Below, piece after piece: positions 9,569-17,886 of a stretch of 64,000 nt of DNA. A model generated the notes under the pieces. The model made no database searches. It saw only the letters and a list, made by a program, of their open reading frames with translations, and was not told the DNA's origin. This DNA is from Deltaproteobacteria bacterium Ga0077539. GTDB lineage: Bacteria > Myxococcota_A > Polyangia > Polyangiales > Ga0077539. The position numbers and the translations under genes are program-made. Numbering within the stretch: the first letter of the stretch is position 1; each line of letters opens with the position of its first letter. Location of the stretch: contig LNEO01000150.1 of the NCBI GenBank assembly GCA_001465015.1, positions 1 through 64,000 of the forward strand. The letters run 5' to 3'.

Positions 9569-10645
9569 ATGCGCCCCTCCTTCGGACCCATGCTCGGAAC
9601 GCCCTTCGAGTACGGCGTCATCGCCCTCGAAGAAGCCCGCCTCACGTGGAACAAGGGAGCAGCCCCCGGCATCCTCTCTCGCGCCGCGCGCGCCTTCGAC
9701 GACGCAGCGCGCGCCGGAGACGTGGGCGGAGAGGTCGGCGCCGCCGTCGCCCGAGCGCTCGCGGGAGACACCGAGGGCGCCACCCGACGCCTGCACGAGA
9801 GCATCGCGAGGCACCCCGCCGAGGCGGGGCCCTACGTCGCGCTCGGCGTGGTTCTTCTGCGCGAGAGCGACCCGCTCGCGCACGCGAACGAAGCGGCGTG
9901 GGCCCTTTGCGCTGCGCGAGACATCGCGCCGCACGTGAGCTTCATCGAGCGCGAGCTGGCCGCGGCCCTGTGCGCCTCGGGGCACTTCATGAGCGCGCTG
10001 CAGAGCGCGCGGGCGGCGTTGGCGCTGGACCCAGAGGACCTCGACGCGCGGCTGTGGACCGCCCTCTTGCGGCTGTACTTCGGCGGCGACTCTTCTGCGA
10101 CGACCGCGCTCGTCGAGCTCGCCGAAGAAGCGGACAATCAACTGCGCGCGCCCATCTTCTGGTTGGGCGCGGCGGCGGGGCTCTACGCGCGATCGGACTT
10201 TCAAGAAGCGCGCATCGCGCTGCGCCGATCGATCGCGCCGATGAAGGTGGGCTACGAGCCCGAGCGCCCCTTCGTCGACGCGGCGCGCCGGTGGATGCGC
10301 GAGGTGCGCGGGTTCGGGCCCGGCGTCGCGATGGCGCCGGACCGTTGGCTGCGGGACGTCGGCGGAGCGCAGAGCGATTACGTGCGCACCCGCTCAGCGC
10401 TGACCGCGCTTCGCGACGCGTGCGCGAAGGACCCCGAGCGCGCCCTGGCCGAGGGCGTCTCGACGCTCGAGGTCGAAGCGGTCATCGGCGAGATGGAGGC
10501 GCGGACGCGGCGCGGGATGCTCGACTGGGCTGCGCGGCTCTTGTTGCGGGGCTTCGCAGAGGCGTTTCTGCCGCTGCGGCAATACCTCGAGCCGCCGCCG
10601 TACGAGGCGTTTGCGGCGATGGGCCTCGTGCTGCTCGACGGCTGA
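9569..10645 (+). CDS. TPR-like repeat protein
   Basis: 358 residues from ATG 9569, with AAGGAG about 12 nt upstream inside the previous gene. Around residues 85-190 there are TPR-like helix pairs (GPYVALGVVLLRESDP, ALQSARAALALDPEDLDARL, ARSDFQEARIALRRS). The C-terminal ~100 residues (from MAPDRWLRDVGG) are helical and unlike TPR. It has no signal peptide, so it is probably a cytoplasmic protein-interaction module working with the product of the preceding gene. Function unknown. Confidence 0.75.
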   Translation: MRPSFGPMLGTPFEYGVIALEEARLTWNKGAAPGILSRAARAFDDAARAGDVGGEVGAAVARALAGDTEGATRRLHESIARHPAEAGPYVALGVVLLRESDPLAHANEAAWALCAARDIAPHVSFIERELAAALCASGHFMSALQSARAALALDPEDLDARLWTALLRLYFGGDSSATTALVELAEEADNQLRAPIFWLGAAAGLYARSDFQEARIALRRSIAPMKVGYEPERPFVDAARRWMREVRGFGPGVAMAPDRWLRDVGGAQSDYVRTRSALTALRDACAKDPERALAEGVSTLEVEAVIGEMEARTRRGMLDWAARLLLRGFAEAFLPLRQYLEPPPYEAFAAMGLVLLDG

Positions 10646-10701
10646 GGTCCCTTTGCCATTTGCCAACGCTGCGCTGCGGACACACAGCTCCGCGATCGGT
10701 C

Positions 10702-11262
10702 ATGGACGCCAATTGGTTCATCGCGACGCCGATCGCGCCCGGTCGTTGGTTCGAGCGCGCGGCTTCGCCTCCCGCGGGGATCCGTCGATTTCACCCTGAT
10801 GATCTTCACGCGACCGTCGCGTTCTTGGGCGCGGTCACCGAAGGTTCGGCGCGCGCGGCGTTCGAGGCGCTCGCGATCAAGCTCGAGCCGATCGACGTGA
10901 CGTTGGGCTCGGTTGTTGCGATGGGAAACCCCAAGCGCTACTCGGCGCTCTCGGCGCTGATCGACGAGGGGCGCGACGCGCTCGAGTGGGCCATGGGCGA
11001 GTGCCGCGATCGTGCGTTTTCTGCAGCGGGAGCGAAGCCCGAGTCGCGCCCTCCCAAGGCGCACGTGACCGTGGCGCGCCCGAGCCGCGACGCCAGCGAC
11101 CGGGTCCGTCGCGCGGGCCTCGAGTGGGCTTCGAAGCTCACGCTCTCGGGCGAACGCCTGCGGATCGACCGAGTGTCGCTGTACACATGGAGCGAGGAGC
11201 GAGGCGATCCATCGCGCCCACTTTTTCAAGAGACGGCGACGGTGAAGCTCGTCTCGCTGTGA
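10702..11262 (+). CDS. thpR: RNA 2',3'-cyclic phosphodiesterase (LigT/ThpR family)
   Basis: 186 residues, close to the family norm. The two catalytic HxT motifs are present: HATVAFLG (His36, Thr38) and HVTVARPS (His121, Thr123). The end has the typical 'V-LYTW-EERGDPSRPLF' segment seen in bacterial 2H phosphoesterases. The enzyme opens 2',3'-cyclic phosphates on RNA ends to 2'-phosphates. The start is ATG 10702; there is no strong ribosome site. It is 56 bp downstream of the TPR-like gene, so it may belong to the same transcription unit. Confidence 0.92.
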   Translation: MDANWFIATPIAPGRWFERAASPPAGIRRFHPDDLHATVAFLGAVTEGSARAAFEALAIKLEPIDVTLGSVVAMGNPKRYSALSALIDEGRDALEWAMGECRDRAFSAAGAKPESRPPKAHVTVARPSRDASDRVRRAGLEWASKLTLSGERLRIDRVSLYTWSEERGDPSRPLFQETATVKLVSL

Positions 11263-11298
11263 CGCGCGACTGCGACTGCGCGGCGAAGCTCGACGGGC

Positions 11299-12468
11299 TC
11301 AACGACAGTCGTATCGGCGAAACTCGACGCCTTGATCATTGCGCACCGCGTAGATGACGCCGCCCTCGTCGGGGACAGCAAACTCACGAAAGGCCTCGTC
11401 GGCGCTCGTGTTCGGCGGGAGCGTGGCCTGCCCCTTGATGCGTCCTGTCGTGCCATCGATGCACATCAAGAGGACCTGCTCACGCTCGGGAGCAGCGGCG
11501 TCGCCCGCGATCGGCGCTGTCGAAACGGCGGATCGAGCGACGCCGAGGGCGCCCAGGTAGAGGGTTCCGCGCGCGTCGGAGTCGAGCATCACGAGCGTGC
11601 GCGCGTTCATCGCGACGCGGAGCTCGCGCGTAAACATGTGCTCGCGAGACGGCCTCGCGACGGCGTTGATGTAGAGCCGCCCCGCTGCGGCGTCCGTGAT
11701 CCCCGCGGTGATCCACGCGCGCCCGTCGCGCGTCGGCCTCCCAGGAACCTCTTCTCTCGGCTCGGCCGCCCGCCCGTTGGTGTCGCCCACGCGCACGAGG
11801 GGACCGTGCTCGCGCTCGACGAGCACTTGATCTCCGTCCACGAACACGCCCGTCACGTTGCCGGTGCGTTCGATGTGCTCGCCGGTGATCGAGAGGCTCG
11901 CTCGCTCGCGTCCGTCCTGACCGACGATCGCGATGCGACGGTCCGCGAGTCGGTCCATGAGCACGTACGAGCCGTCGCGCCCGAGCGCCACGTCTTGCGC
12001 GCCGAGGAGGCTCACGGGAGTGCTTCCGAGCAGACGCCCGTCCCTCGAGAAGCGCTGAATCCGTCGGTTGACCTGGTCGAGGACGTGAATCGTTCCGTCG
12101 GGGCCGAGGATGTGGCTCATGGGCGCCTCGGGGTTGGCCTCTTGAGGACGGCTGTGGCCGAGCTGATCGGGCCCGCTTCCCCAGCTCGCGCGCGCGATCA
12201 CCTGGCCTTGCTCGCCGCGCGCCGCGTCCCCCGCAGCGTCGGAGTCCATCGCGAGGTTCTGCCTCGTTGGCTCGGGCAGACGAACCGGGTCCACCAGCGC
12301 CCCTCCGTCGCGCTGCGATGCGTCAGAGGACGTTTGATTCTGTGTGCTCGCCGCAGGCGGGCGCAACGAGAGCCACAACAGCCCTGCGACGAAGAGCGCC
12401 ACGATTGCGAGCAGCGCGCTGCGAGTGGTCCTCGATGACATTCGCGATCCGTCTGTGATGTTCGCCAC
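11299..12468 (-). CDS. Membrane-anchored NHL/propeller-like protein
   Basis: Up to 389 residues. A single N-terminal membrane anchor (ALLAIVALFVAGLLWLSL) is followed by a Ser/Asp/Gln-rich linker. Repeated blade-like motifs then follow (GPDGTIHVLDQVNRRIQRFSRDG, LGRDGSYVLMDRLADRRIAIVGQDG), which look like NHL or six-bladed beta-propeller repeats. These domains usually bind ligands or proteins. The start may be the ATG at 12468 or the one at 12441, just before the basic-hydrophobic anchor; neither has a strong ribosome site. It is transcribed divergently from the NlpC/P60 gene. Confidence 0.78.
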   Translation of the reverse strand: MANITDGSRMSSRTTRSALLAIVALFVAGLLWLSLRPPAASTQNQTSSDASQRDGGALVDPVRLPEPTRQNLAMDSDAAGDAARGEQGQVIARASWGSGPDQLGHSRPQEANPEAPMSHILGPDGTIHVLDQVNRRIQRFSRDGRLLGSTPVSLLGAQDVALGRDGSYVLMDRLADRRIAIVGQDGRERASLSITGEHIERTGNVTGVFVDGDQVLVEREHGPLVRVGDTNGRAAEPREEVPGRPTRDGRAWITAGITDAAAGRLYINAVARPSREHMFTRELRVAMNARTLVMLDSDARGTLYLGALGVARSAVSTAPIAGDAAAPEREQVLLMCIDGTTGRIKGQATLPPNTSADEAFREFAVPDEGGVIYAVRNDQGVEFRRYDCR

Positions 12469-12490
12469 GGATGCGGACTCTCTCGCAACG

Positions 12491-12510
12491 GGCGAGATGT
12501 CTCACTCGCC
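12491..12510. promoter_or_regulatory. Dyad GGCGAG-N8-CTCGCC in the divergent region
   Basis: A perfect 6-bp inverted repeat encloses a second, smaller one (GAGA-TG-TCTC at 12494-12503), about 23 bp upstream of the propeller-like gene. The 263-bp interval 12469-12731 between the two divergent genes otherwise shows no gene. This is a candidate operator. Confidence 0.3.
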
Positions 12511-12731
12511 TGATGGGAGGCAATCCTCACAAGGCGCTCATGTAGGCAGAACACAGACAGCCGCGACGGCTCTCGCTTCGATTCGCCGATCGGACCGCAA
12601 TTTCACGGGCGAATCACGAAATATGCCCGCGCGTTCGGCGCGTGGGAGCCTGCTGTCTACGCCGGTATTCAGTGAGTACTGGCGTTGGCATCGCGCTTGT
12701 ATTGGCTCTGCTCGTCCCCCACCGGAGAAGC

Positions 12732-13637
12732 ATGACCATGAAGCTCGCGACCTCGACTCAGCGCACGATGCTCGTCCTTGTCAGCGCACTCGCCGCTGGA
12801 GCAGTCAACGGCTGTGCAGCGGACGAATTCGAGCTCGCGCCGGTCGAGGATCTGGAGATGGAGAGCGCCGCCGAGACGGGCGACGAGATCACCGCGCGCT
12901 ACCCGGCCGGAACGACCGCTCGCACGACCGCCTCGCTCAACCTTCGCAGCGGTCCCAGCACCAGCAACCGCGTCATCCTCGTGATGCCTTCGGGCTCTCG
13001 CGTGACGTTGACCGACGGCGTGCCGCAGAGCGGCTGGTACCGCGTGGGTTTCAACGGTCACTCGGGCTGGGCCTTCGGCCAGTACCTCACCGTCTCCTCG
13101 AGCGGCGGCAGCGGCAGCGGCGGCACGAGCCCCGGTGGTGGGGGCGGTGGCGCGACGGGCGTCGACTTCGCAGGGCAGCTCGCTCGCGCGAGCTCGGGCG
13201 AGGGATTCAGCTACTGGTGGGGTCACGGTCGCTGGCTCGACAGCGGTCCTTCGTCGTCCACGCGCGGATCGTGCTCTGGATCCTGCCCCTCGTGCTCGCA
13301 CGGCGGCTCGTACGGCGCGGACTGCTCGGGCTTCGTGGCGAAGGTGTGGCGCGTTCCGTCGAGCAACGCGCCGGTGAGCGTCGACTCGCACCCGTATCAC
13401 ACGGGCGCCTTCCGCAGCACGACGGGCGGCGGTCAGTGGTCGCAGGTCTCTCGCGGCAACGTCCGCGGCGGCGACGCGCTCGTGTACAACAACGGCCGCG
13501 CCGGACACATCGTCTGGGTGCGCGGCGGCGACGGGTGGGGCGCGATGGACCTCTACGAGGCGCGCGGCTGCAGCTACGGCATCGTCCGCAACACCCGCTC
13601 GCTCGGCGGCGACTACGTCGCGATCCGCCGCAACTAA
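12732..13637 (+). CDS. SH3-NlpC/P60-type cell-wall hydrolase, probable lipoprotein
   Basis: 301 residues from ATG 12732, with GGAG 5 nt before it. A signal segment ends in AVNGC (Cys28), a plausible but imperfect lipobox. A bacterial SH3 domain follows at ~65-120 (SLNLRSGPSTSNRVI, GWYRVGFNGHSGWAFG), then a Gly/Ser linker. The C-terminal domain has the NlpC/P60 signature YGADCSGFV (Cys198) and a later GRAGHIVWV (His259). Extra cysteines in the CSGSCPSC segment may form disulphides. It probably cleaves peptide bonds in peptidoglycan stem peptides outside the cytoplasm. Confidence 0.87.
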   Translation: MTMKLATSTQRTMLVLVSALAAGAVNGCAADEFELAPVEDLEMESAAETGDEITARYPAGTTARTTASLNLRSGPSTSNRVILVMPSGSRVTLTDGVPQSGWYRVGFNGHSGWAFGQYLTVSSSGGSGSGGTSPGGGGGGATGVDFAGQLARASSGEGFSYWWGHGRWLDSGPSSSTRGSCSGSCPSCSHGGSYGADCSGFVAKVWRVPSSNAPVSVDSHPYHTGAFRSTTGGGQWSQVSRGNVRGGDALVYNNGRAGHIVWVRGGDGWGAMDLYEARGCSYGIVRNTRSLGGDYVAIRRN

Positions 13638-13805
13638 ACGAATCCGAGCAACCGGGGCGGGAGCTACAACGGGGGTGCAAGTGGGGTAGAGGGCACGCGT
13701 CGGCCGGGAGCCAAGGGTTGCGCGCCGCGACGGCCCCGTTGAATCCGCGCCGTCGCTTCGCTCACTGCCCGCTGTTGCCGCTGCGCTCCTGTTTGTCGTC
13801 GCTCG

Positions 13806-14819
13806 CTACTGCTGCCCGTTCTTCTTGGACTTCGCGAGCTTCGCGGCCACTTTGCGCGCGACCTCTTCGTCCGAGTCGTTGTCCGCGCTGTCCGGGCTGT
13901 CCGGGCTGTCCGCGTCGTCTGGGACCTTCACGCCCTTTTTGCTCTTGAGGCCCTGGCGAAAGCCGGTCTGCTCTTTGGGTCCGAAGACGTACGCCAGCGC
14001 GGCGGCGAGGAAGTAGAGCACCACGAGCGGGCAGGCGAGCATCACCTGCGAGTAGATGTCCGTCGTCGGCGTCAGGACCGCGGCGATCACGAAGGCGAGC
14101 ACTGTGAAATACCGGCCAAACGAGAACAGCTGCTTGGCCGAGACGATCCCTGCGAGCGCGAGAAAGAAGATGAAGAGCGGGACCTCGAAGACGAACCCGA
14201 ACGCCACGAGCATCTGCGTCGTGAAGCTCAGGTAGTCCTCCATCATGATGGTGGGCTCGATCTGCGCCGTGCTGCCGAGGAGGGTTCCCGAAAAGCCGAG
14301 GAACCACTGGTAGGCCATCGGAAACACCAGGTAGTAGCCGAACATCGCGCCGCCGATGAAGAACAGCGTCGAGAAGACCACGAACGGCAACACCAGCCGC
14401 TTCTCGCGCGCGTACAGCCCCGGCGCGACGAAGGACCAGAGCTGATAGAACATCACTGGCAGCGAAAACACGAGCCCGCCGACGATCGCGAGCTTGAGGT
14501 ACGAGCTGAACGCGTCCGTCGGCGCCGCGAAGTGCAGCGTCGCGCCTCGAGGCCGGCCCGCCGCGTCGTACGCGCGCCAGAAGCCAGCGGGGCTCATGGT
14601 CCACGACAGCACGTCACGCGTCGTGCAGCTCGGGATCTTCGAGCACAGCGTCGCGATCTCGAACGGCCGAAGCATGAACCGCAGCAGGATCTCTTTGAAG
14701 TTCCACGTCACCACGACGCTGGCGATCAGCGCGAGCAGCGCTTTGAACACTCGAGAGCGAAGCTCCTCGATGTGCTCCATCAGCGTCATGCGCGAGTCAT
14801 CGTTCTCTTCCGTCGTCAT
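13806..14819 (-). CDS. tatC: Sec-independent protein translocase TatC
   Basis: 337 residues from ATG 14819. Conserved TatC features are seen: the MTLMEHIEELRSRVFKALL start, FSSYLKLAIVGGLVFSLPVMFYQLWSFVAPGLY, and six hydrophobic helices with FGFVFEVPLFIFFL and LTPTTDIYSQ. TatC is the twin-arginine receptor subunit. Two family oddities: a ~40-residue insertion in the first periplasmic loop containing two Cys (CSKIPSC), and an acidic/lysine-rich C-terminal tail (PDSPDSADNDSDEE). It lies directly downstream of tatA/B (37 bp gap), and both read toward lower coordinates. Confidence 0.96.
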   Translation of the reverse strand: MTTEENDDSRMTLMEHIEELRSRVFKALLALIASVVVTWNFKEILLRFMLRPFEIATLCSKIPSCTTRDVLSWTMSPAGFWRAYDAAGRPRGATLHFAAPTDAFSSYLKLAIVGGLVFSLPVMFYQLWSFVAPGLYAREKRLVLPFVVFSTLFFIGGAMFGYYLVFPMAYQWFLGFSGTLLGSTAQIEPTIMMEDYLSFTTQMLVAFGFVFEVPLFIFFLALAGIVSAKQLFSFGRYFTVLAFVIAAVLTPTTDIYSQVMLACPLVVLYFLAAALAYVFGPKEQTGFRQGLKSKKGVKVPDDADSPDSPDSADNDSDEEVARKVAAKLAKSKKNGQQ

Positions 14820-14856
14820 CGTCGCTGCGCTTCTTACGCTGGAGTGAGGCAAAAGG

Positions 14857-15237
14857 TTATTTGTCGCCGCTCGCGACGCTCTCGCCGTAGCTGTTGGCGC
14901 TCTGCTCGGGCAGCGCGCCGTAGTCATCGGGTCCGCCCTCGGGGTACTCCATCGTGAGCCCCTGCGCGGTGTCGTCGAGGTCGACGTCGCGCGCGCTCGA
15001 CTCGGCTTCGCGGCGGACCTCCTCTTTCAAATCGTGCATCCCCTCACGCAGCGGGCGCACCACTTCGTCGACGACCTCGTCGTAGCCGACCTCTTTCTTC
15101 AGCTGCGTCACGGCGTTGCGAAACTGAGCGATCCCTCGACCGACGGTCTTCAGCGCCATCGGCAGCCGCTTGGGGCCGAGCACGATGAGCGCGACGACCG
15201 CGATGACGAAGATTTCGGTGGCTCCGATACCAAACAT
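14857..15237 (-). CDS. tatB: Sec-independent translocase protein TatA/TatB
   Basis: 126 residues. It begins MFGIGATEIFVIAVVALIVLGP, the conserved short TatA/B membrane helix with the Gly-Pro hinge, followed by an amphipathic helix (KRLPMALKTVGRGIAQFRNAV) and an acidic tail. Glu8 and the GPKRLP hinge favour TatB, but TatA and TatB cannot be told apart reliably here, and a bifunctional TatA is possible in a tatA-tatC pair. It pairs with TatC encoded just downstream to export folded twin-arginine substrates. Confidence 0.92.
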   Translation of the reverse strand: MFGIGATEIFVIAVVALIVLGPKRLPMALKTVGRGIAQFRNAVTQLKKEVGYDEVVDEVVRPLREGMHDLKEEVRREAESSARDVDLDDTAQGLTMEYPEGGPDDYGALPEQSANSYGESVASGDK

Positions 15238-15331
15238 GCGATGCGTTCGATTGGCGTTCTACAACGCGCGCGGGTGATGAACAAACGGCGTCTCACGATC
15301 AACCGCCTCGCCTCGCGGCGTTCAGCGGAGG

Positions 15332-16075
15332 TCAGCCGCCGAACAGTCGTTTGGCCTTGCCGAGCAACGAGCGAAATTTCGACGGGTGCTTCGCGCTGAG
15401 CACCCTTCCCCACGCGCCGTCGAGCACGACGTGAAACTCCTCTGCGAGCCCCGGCACCGCTTCGCCGTCGTAGCGATAGCGCATCACCCAAAGCGGAACA
15501 TACACGAGCGCGATCGAGCGCACGTCGGCCTCGGCTCGCGCGTAGATCGCGTTGCTCGGGCGCATCGACGATCGCACCTGGCTCACGCTCTCTTTCTCCG
15601 CTTGCTCCTTGGGCACGTCGGGCTCCGCGACCTGGCCGGTCAGCGTCGCGTGCGCGAGCGGAACGAGCTTGTCCTGCGGCGCAAACACGAACGGCGCCAC
15701 GTCGTACGCGAAGAACCGCCGCGCGGCGGTGACCAGGACGACGTCGCGGTTGTCCGTCCCGCCCGTGGGGATGGGGATCGGGACGTGCCTGTTTCTCGCG
15801 GACGGAATGCTCACCGTCGAGATCCCGATGTGAAAGCCCTCGGCGTGCACGTTGGCCCGCCACACCGGGATGTGCACGAGCGTGGGCGTCTCGAAGAACG
15901 CTGCGGTCTCGAGGTCTGCGGGGCGCGCGATCTTGCCCTTCGTCTCGGCGTCGATCAGGCGCTTTGCAGCGTCAGCTTCGATCGAGAGCGGGATCGCGAA
16001 GCAGAGGTCCTTGTCGACCTGCACCGGCTTCTCGAGCCGGGTCACCAGCGGCGCAAACGGGGCGCGTGAAACCAT
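15332..16075 (-). CDS. Conserved protein of unknown function
   Basis: 247 residues with no signal peptide or membrane span. The N-terminal half has beta-rich segments with ETPTLVHIPVWRANVHAEGFHIG and HVPIPIPTGGTD. Near the C-terminus it has SIALVYVPLWVMRYRYDGEA followed by EFHVVLDGAWGRVLSAKHPSK. The paired 'IPVW' and 'VPLWVMRY' motifs resemble those around zinc-ribbon and membrane-associated proteins of unknown function, where 'VP-W---Y' precedes a beta strand. No Cys cluster is present. It lies 94 bp upstream of tatA/B in the same direction. I do not recognise its role. Confidence 0.7.
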   Translation of the reverse strand: MVSRAPFAPLVTRLEKPVQVDKDLCFAIPLSIEADAAKRLIDAETKGKIARPADLETAAFFETPTLVHIPVWRANVHAEGFHIGISTVSIPSARNRHVPIPIPTGGTDNRDVVLVTAARRFFAYDVAPFVFAPQDKLVPLAHATLTGQVAEPDVPKEQAEKESVSQVRSSMRPSNAIYARAEADVRSIALVYVPLWVMRYRYDGEAVPGLAEEFHVVLDGAWGRVLSAKHPSKFRSLLGKAKRLFGG

Positions 16076-16123
16076 CGCGCGAAAGGTACCCCTCCCTCGC
16101 CACGCGTGCAGCGCAAACAGCGT

Positions 16124-17395
16124 TCACTCGGGCGGAGTCCACCCCTCGAGCGCTCGCTCGACGTGCGAAACACGGTCTTGTCCCCAGAAGAGCGCGCCGT
16201 CGACGACGAACGTCGGCGCCCCGAACACCCCGCGTTCGGCCGCTTCTTTCGTTCGCTCGATGAGCGCTTGCTTGACCGCGGGGTCGTTTGCGCTCGAGAC
16301 CAGCGCCGGATCCGCGCCAGCGTCGCGAAGGCAGCGCGCGAGGACGGCCCGGTCCGTCGGGTCTTCGTCCGTCGCCCACACCACGCGAAAGGTCTCGCGC
16401 ACATACCTCGCGAGCACCTCGCGCGCCCGCGCTTCATCGGGGGACGAGGCGAGCTCGGAGGCGAGGGCCACGGCGATGCGCTGCGCGTCGAGGGTGCGAA
16501 CGGGAAAGCGGGAGTTCCAGCGAAAATCCGCGCACCAACGGGCGGCCCAGCGCTCGAGGTCCTTCGACACGAACCGCTGCTTGTTCGGCGAGTACGTCGA
16601 AAACGGAACGAGCTCGCGCCCGTGCTCCTTGAAGAGCCCGCCGAGCAAGATCGGCCTGTGCACGAGCCTCGCCCCGAGCCGCTCGCACGCAGCGCGGACC
16701 CCGAGGTCTCCGAGGTACGCAAACGGCGAGGAAATATCATAGTAGATCTCGACGACCCTTCCCTCGGCGAGCCGCGTAGAGCGCCCCTGCCCCGGCTCTC
16801 TTCCGACGCCTCCGAGGTGCTCTTCGAGCATCACGAGGCGGTCTTGTCCGAAGAACATCTCGTCGCCGACGAAGATCGATGGCGCGCCGAAGGCCCCGCG
16901 CTCTGCGGCCTCGTCGGTGTTGGCACGCAGCGCCTGCTTCACGCTGTCGTCGACCCGCGCGAGCACAGAAGCTCCGTCGACGCCTGCTTCATCGAGCAGC
17001 GCGCGGAGCACCTCGGGGGAGCCGATGTCCCGATGCTCGACCCAATACGCGCGGTAGATCCGGTGAATCACCGCCGCGCGCCGCGAGTCCGCGACGAGGA
17101 GCGTCGCGCGCAGCGCGTCGACCGAGCGCGCGTACCCGTCGGGTCGAGGGACGCTCAGCGCGACGCCCCACAAATCTGCCCACCGACGCTGATCGGACAC
17201 GAGCAGCTTCGCCTTTGCCGCGAGCATCGTCGCCGCGAGGTTGCTGTCGACGCCCTGCGAGCGAAAGAGCCCCCCGAGCAGCATGGGCCGCCACGAGAGC
17301 TCGCTCTTGGTCCGCGCGCAGAGGGCCTCGATCTGCGTCGACGCGAGGTACGCGTACGGGCACGTGTAGTCGAAGAAGAACTCTACCGTCGCCAT
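16124..17395 (-). CDS. Fused tandem DsbA-like / 2-hydroxychromene-2-carboxylate isomerase-type protein
   Basis: 423 residues from ATG 17395, about twice the family length. Two full thioredoxin-fold isomerase modules are joined, each with the start motif FDYTCPYAYLA (1-200) or YDISSPFAYLG (215-423), then RPILLGGLF or RPMLLGGLF, and the closing GAFGAPSIFVGDEMFFGQDRL or GVFGAPTFVVDGALFWGQDRV. HCCA isomerases usually have 'SP' at the site that binds glutathione. The second module keeps Ser223, while the first has Cys12 in its place. It probably acts on glutathione conjugates or as a disulphide/isomerase enzyme; the substrate is unknown. Confidence 0.88.
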   Translation of the reverse strand: MATVEFFFDYTCPYAYLASTQIEALCARTKSELSWRPMLLGGLFRSQGVDSNLAATMLAAKAKLLVSDQRRWADLWGVALSVPRPDGYARSVDALRATLLVADSRRAAVIHRIYRAYWVEHRDIGSPEVLRALLDEAGVDGASVLARVDDSVKQALRANTDEAAERGAFGAPSIFVGDEMFFGQDRLVMLEEHLGGVGREPGQGRSTRLAEGRVVEIYYDISSPFAYLGDLGVRAACERLGARLVHRPILLGGLFKEHGRELVPFSTYSPNKQRFVSKDLERWAARWCADFRWNSRFPVRTLDAQRIAVALASELASSPDEARAREVLARYVRETFRVVWATDEDPTDRAVLARCLRDAGADPALVSSANDPAVKQALIERTKEAAERGVFGAPTFVVDGALFWGQDRVSHVERALEGWTPPE

Positions 17396-17475
17396 TGGAT
17401 TGTCCCGAGCGTGCCACACCGGCGAACGGCGTAGAAATCGAGGCGCTCGAGGGCCGCGCGGTTTACTCTCCGCTC

Positions 17476-17865
17476 GTGATCGGCGCGCTCCACATCGTCG
17501 CGAGCTTCGGCGCGGCGCTCTGCGCGGTGGTGGCCTGGTATTTCGCCGAGCGACCGCGAGACCCGCTCGTGCGGCGCGCGTGCGCAGCGCTCGCGCTCTG
17601 CGGCGTCGCGCTGGGCTGCGCGGCGTCGAGCGCGAGGCACGCGGCGCTCTCGCGACACTCATTGAGCGCGGCGGCGTTCTTCGAGCGACACGTGTGGGCG
17701 GGCGCGGCGAGCCTCGCGTTGTGCGTCGCGCTCGGGCTCTTGCGCGCAGACACCGCGCGGCGTCCCAAGCGCGCGCTCGCGGTGAGCGCTGCGGTGCTCG
17801 CGACCGTGGCCCTGTCGTGCGTCGCGCTCGTGCACGCCTATGCGCCGAGCGCCACGATCGAGTGA
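17476..17865 (+). CDS. Small integral membrane protein
   Basis: 129 residues from GTG 17476, the only good start after the divergent gene at 17395. It has four hydrophobic helices (e.g. VIGALHIVASFGAALCAVVAW, LALCVALGLLRAD, AVSAAVLATVALSCVALVHAY) joined by short Arg-rich loops. No family is recognised. The reading frame is open well upstream, so coding status rests on the helices and the base composition. Confidence 0.55.
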   Translation: MIGALHIVASFGAALCAVVAWYFAERPRDPLVRRACAALALCGVALGCAASSARHAALSRHSLSAAAFFERHVWAGAASLALCVALGLLRADTARRPKRALAVSAAVLATVALSCVALVHAYAPSATIE

Positions 17866-17886
17866 CCGGCGGCGCGCGCGAAGCGC

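Noticed and set aside
12684-12701. Sigma-54-like string TGGCATC-GCGC-TTGTA upstream of the NlpC/P60 gene
   Set aside because: The essential GC of the -12 box reads GT, and no nearby activator or spacing support was seen.
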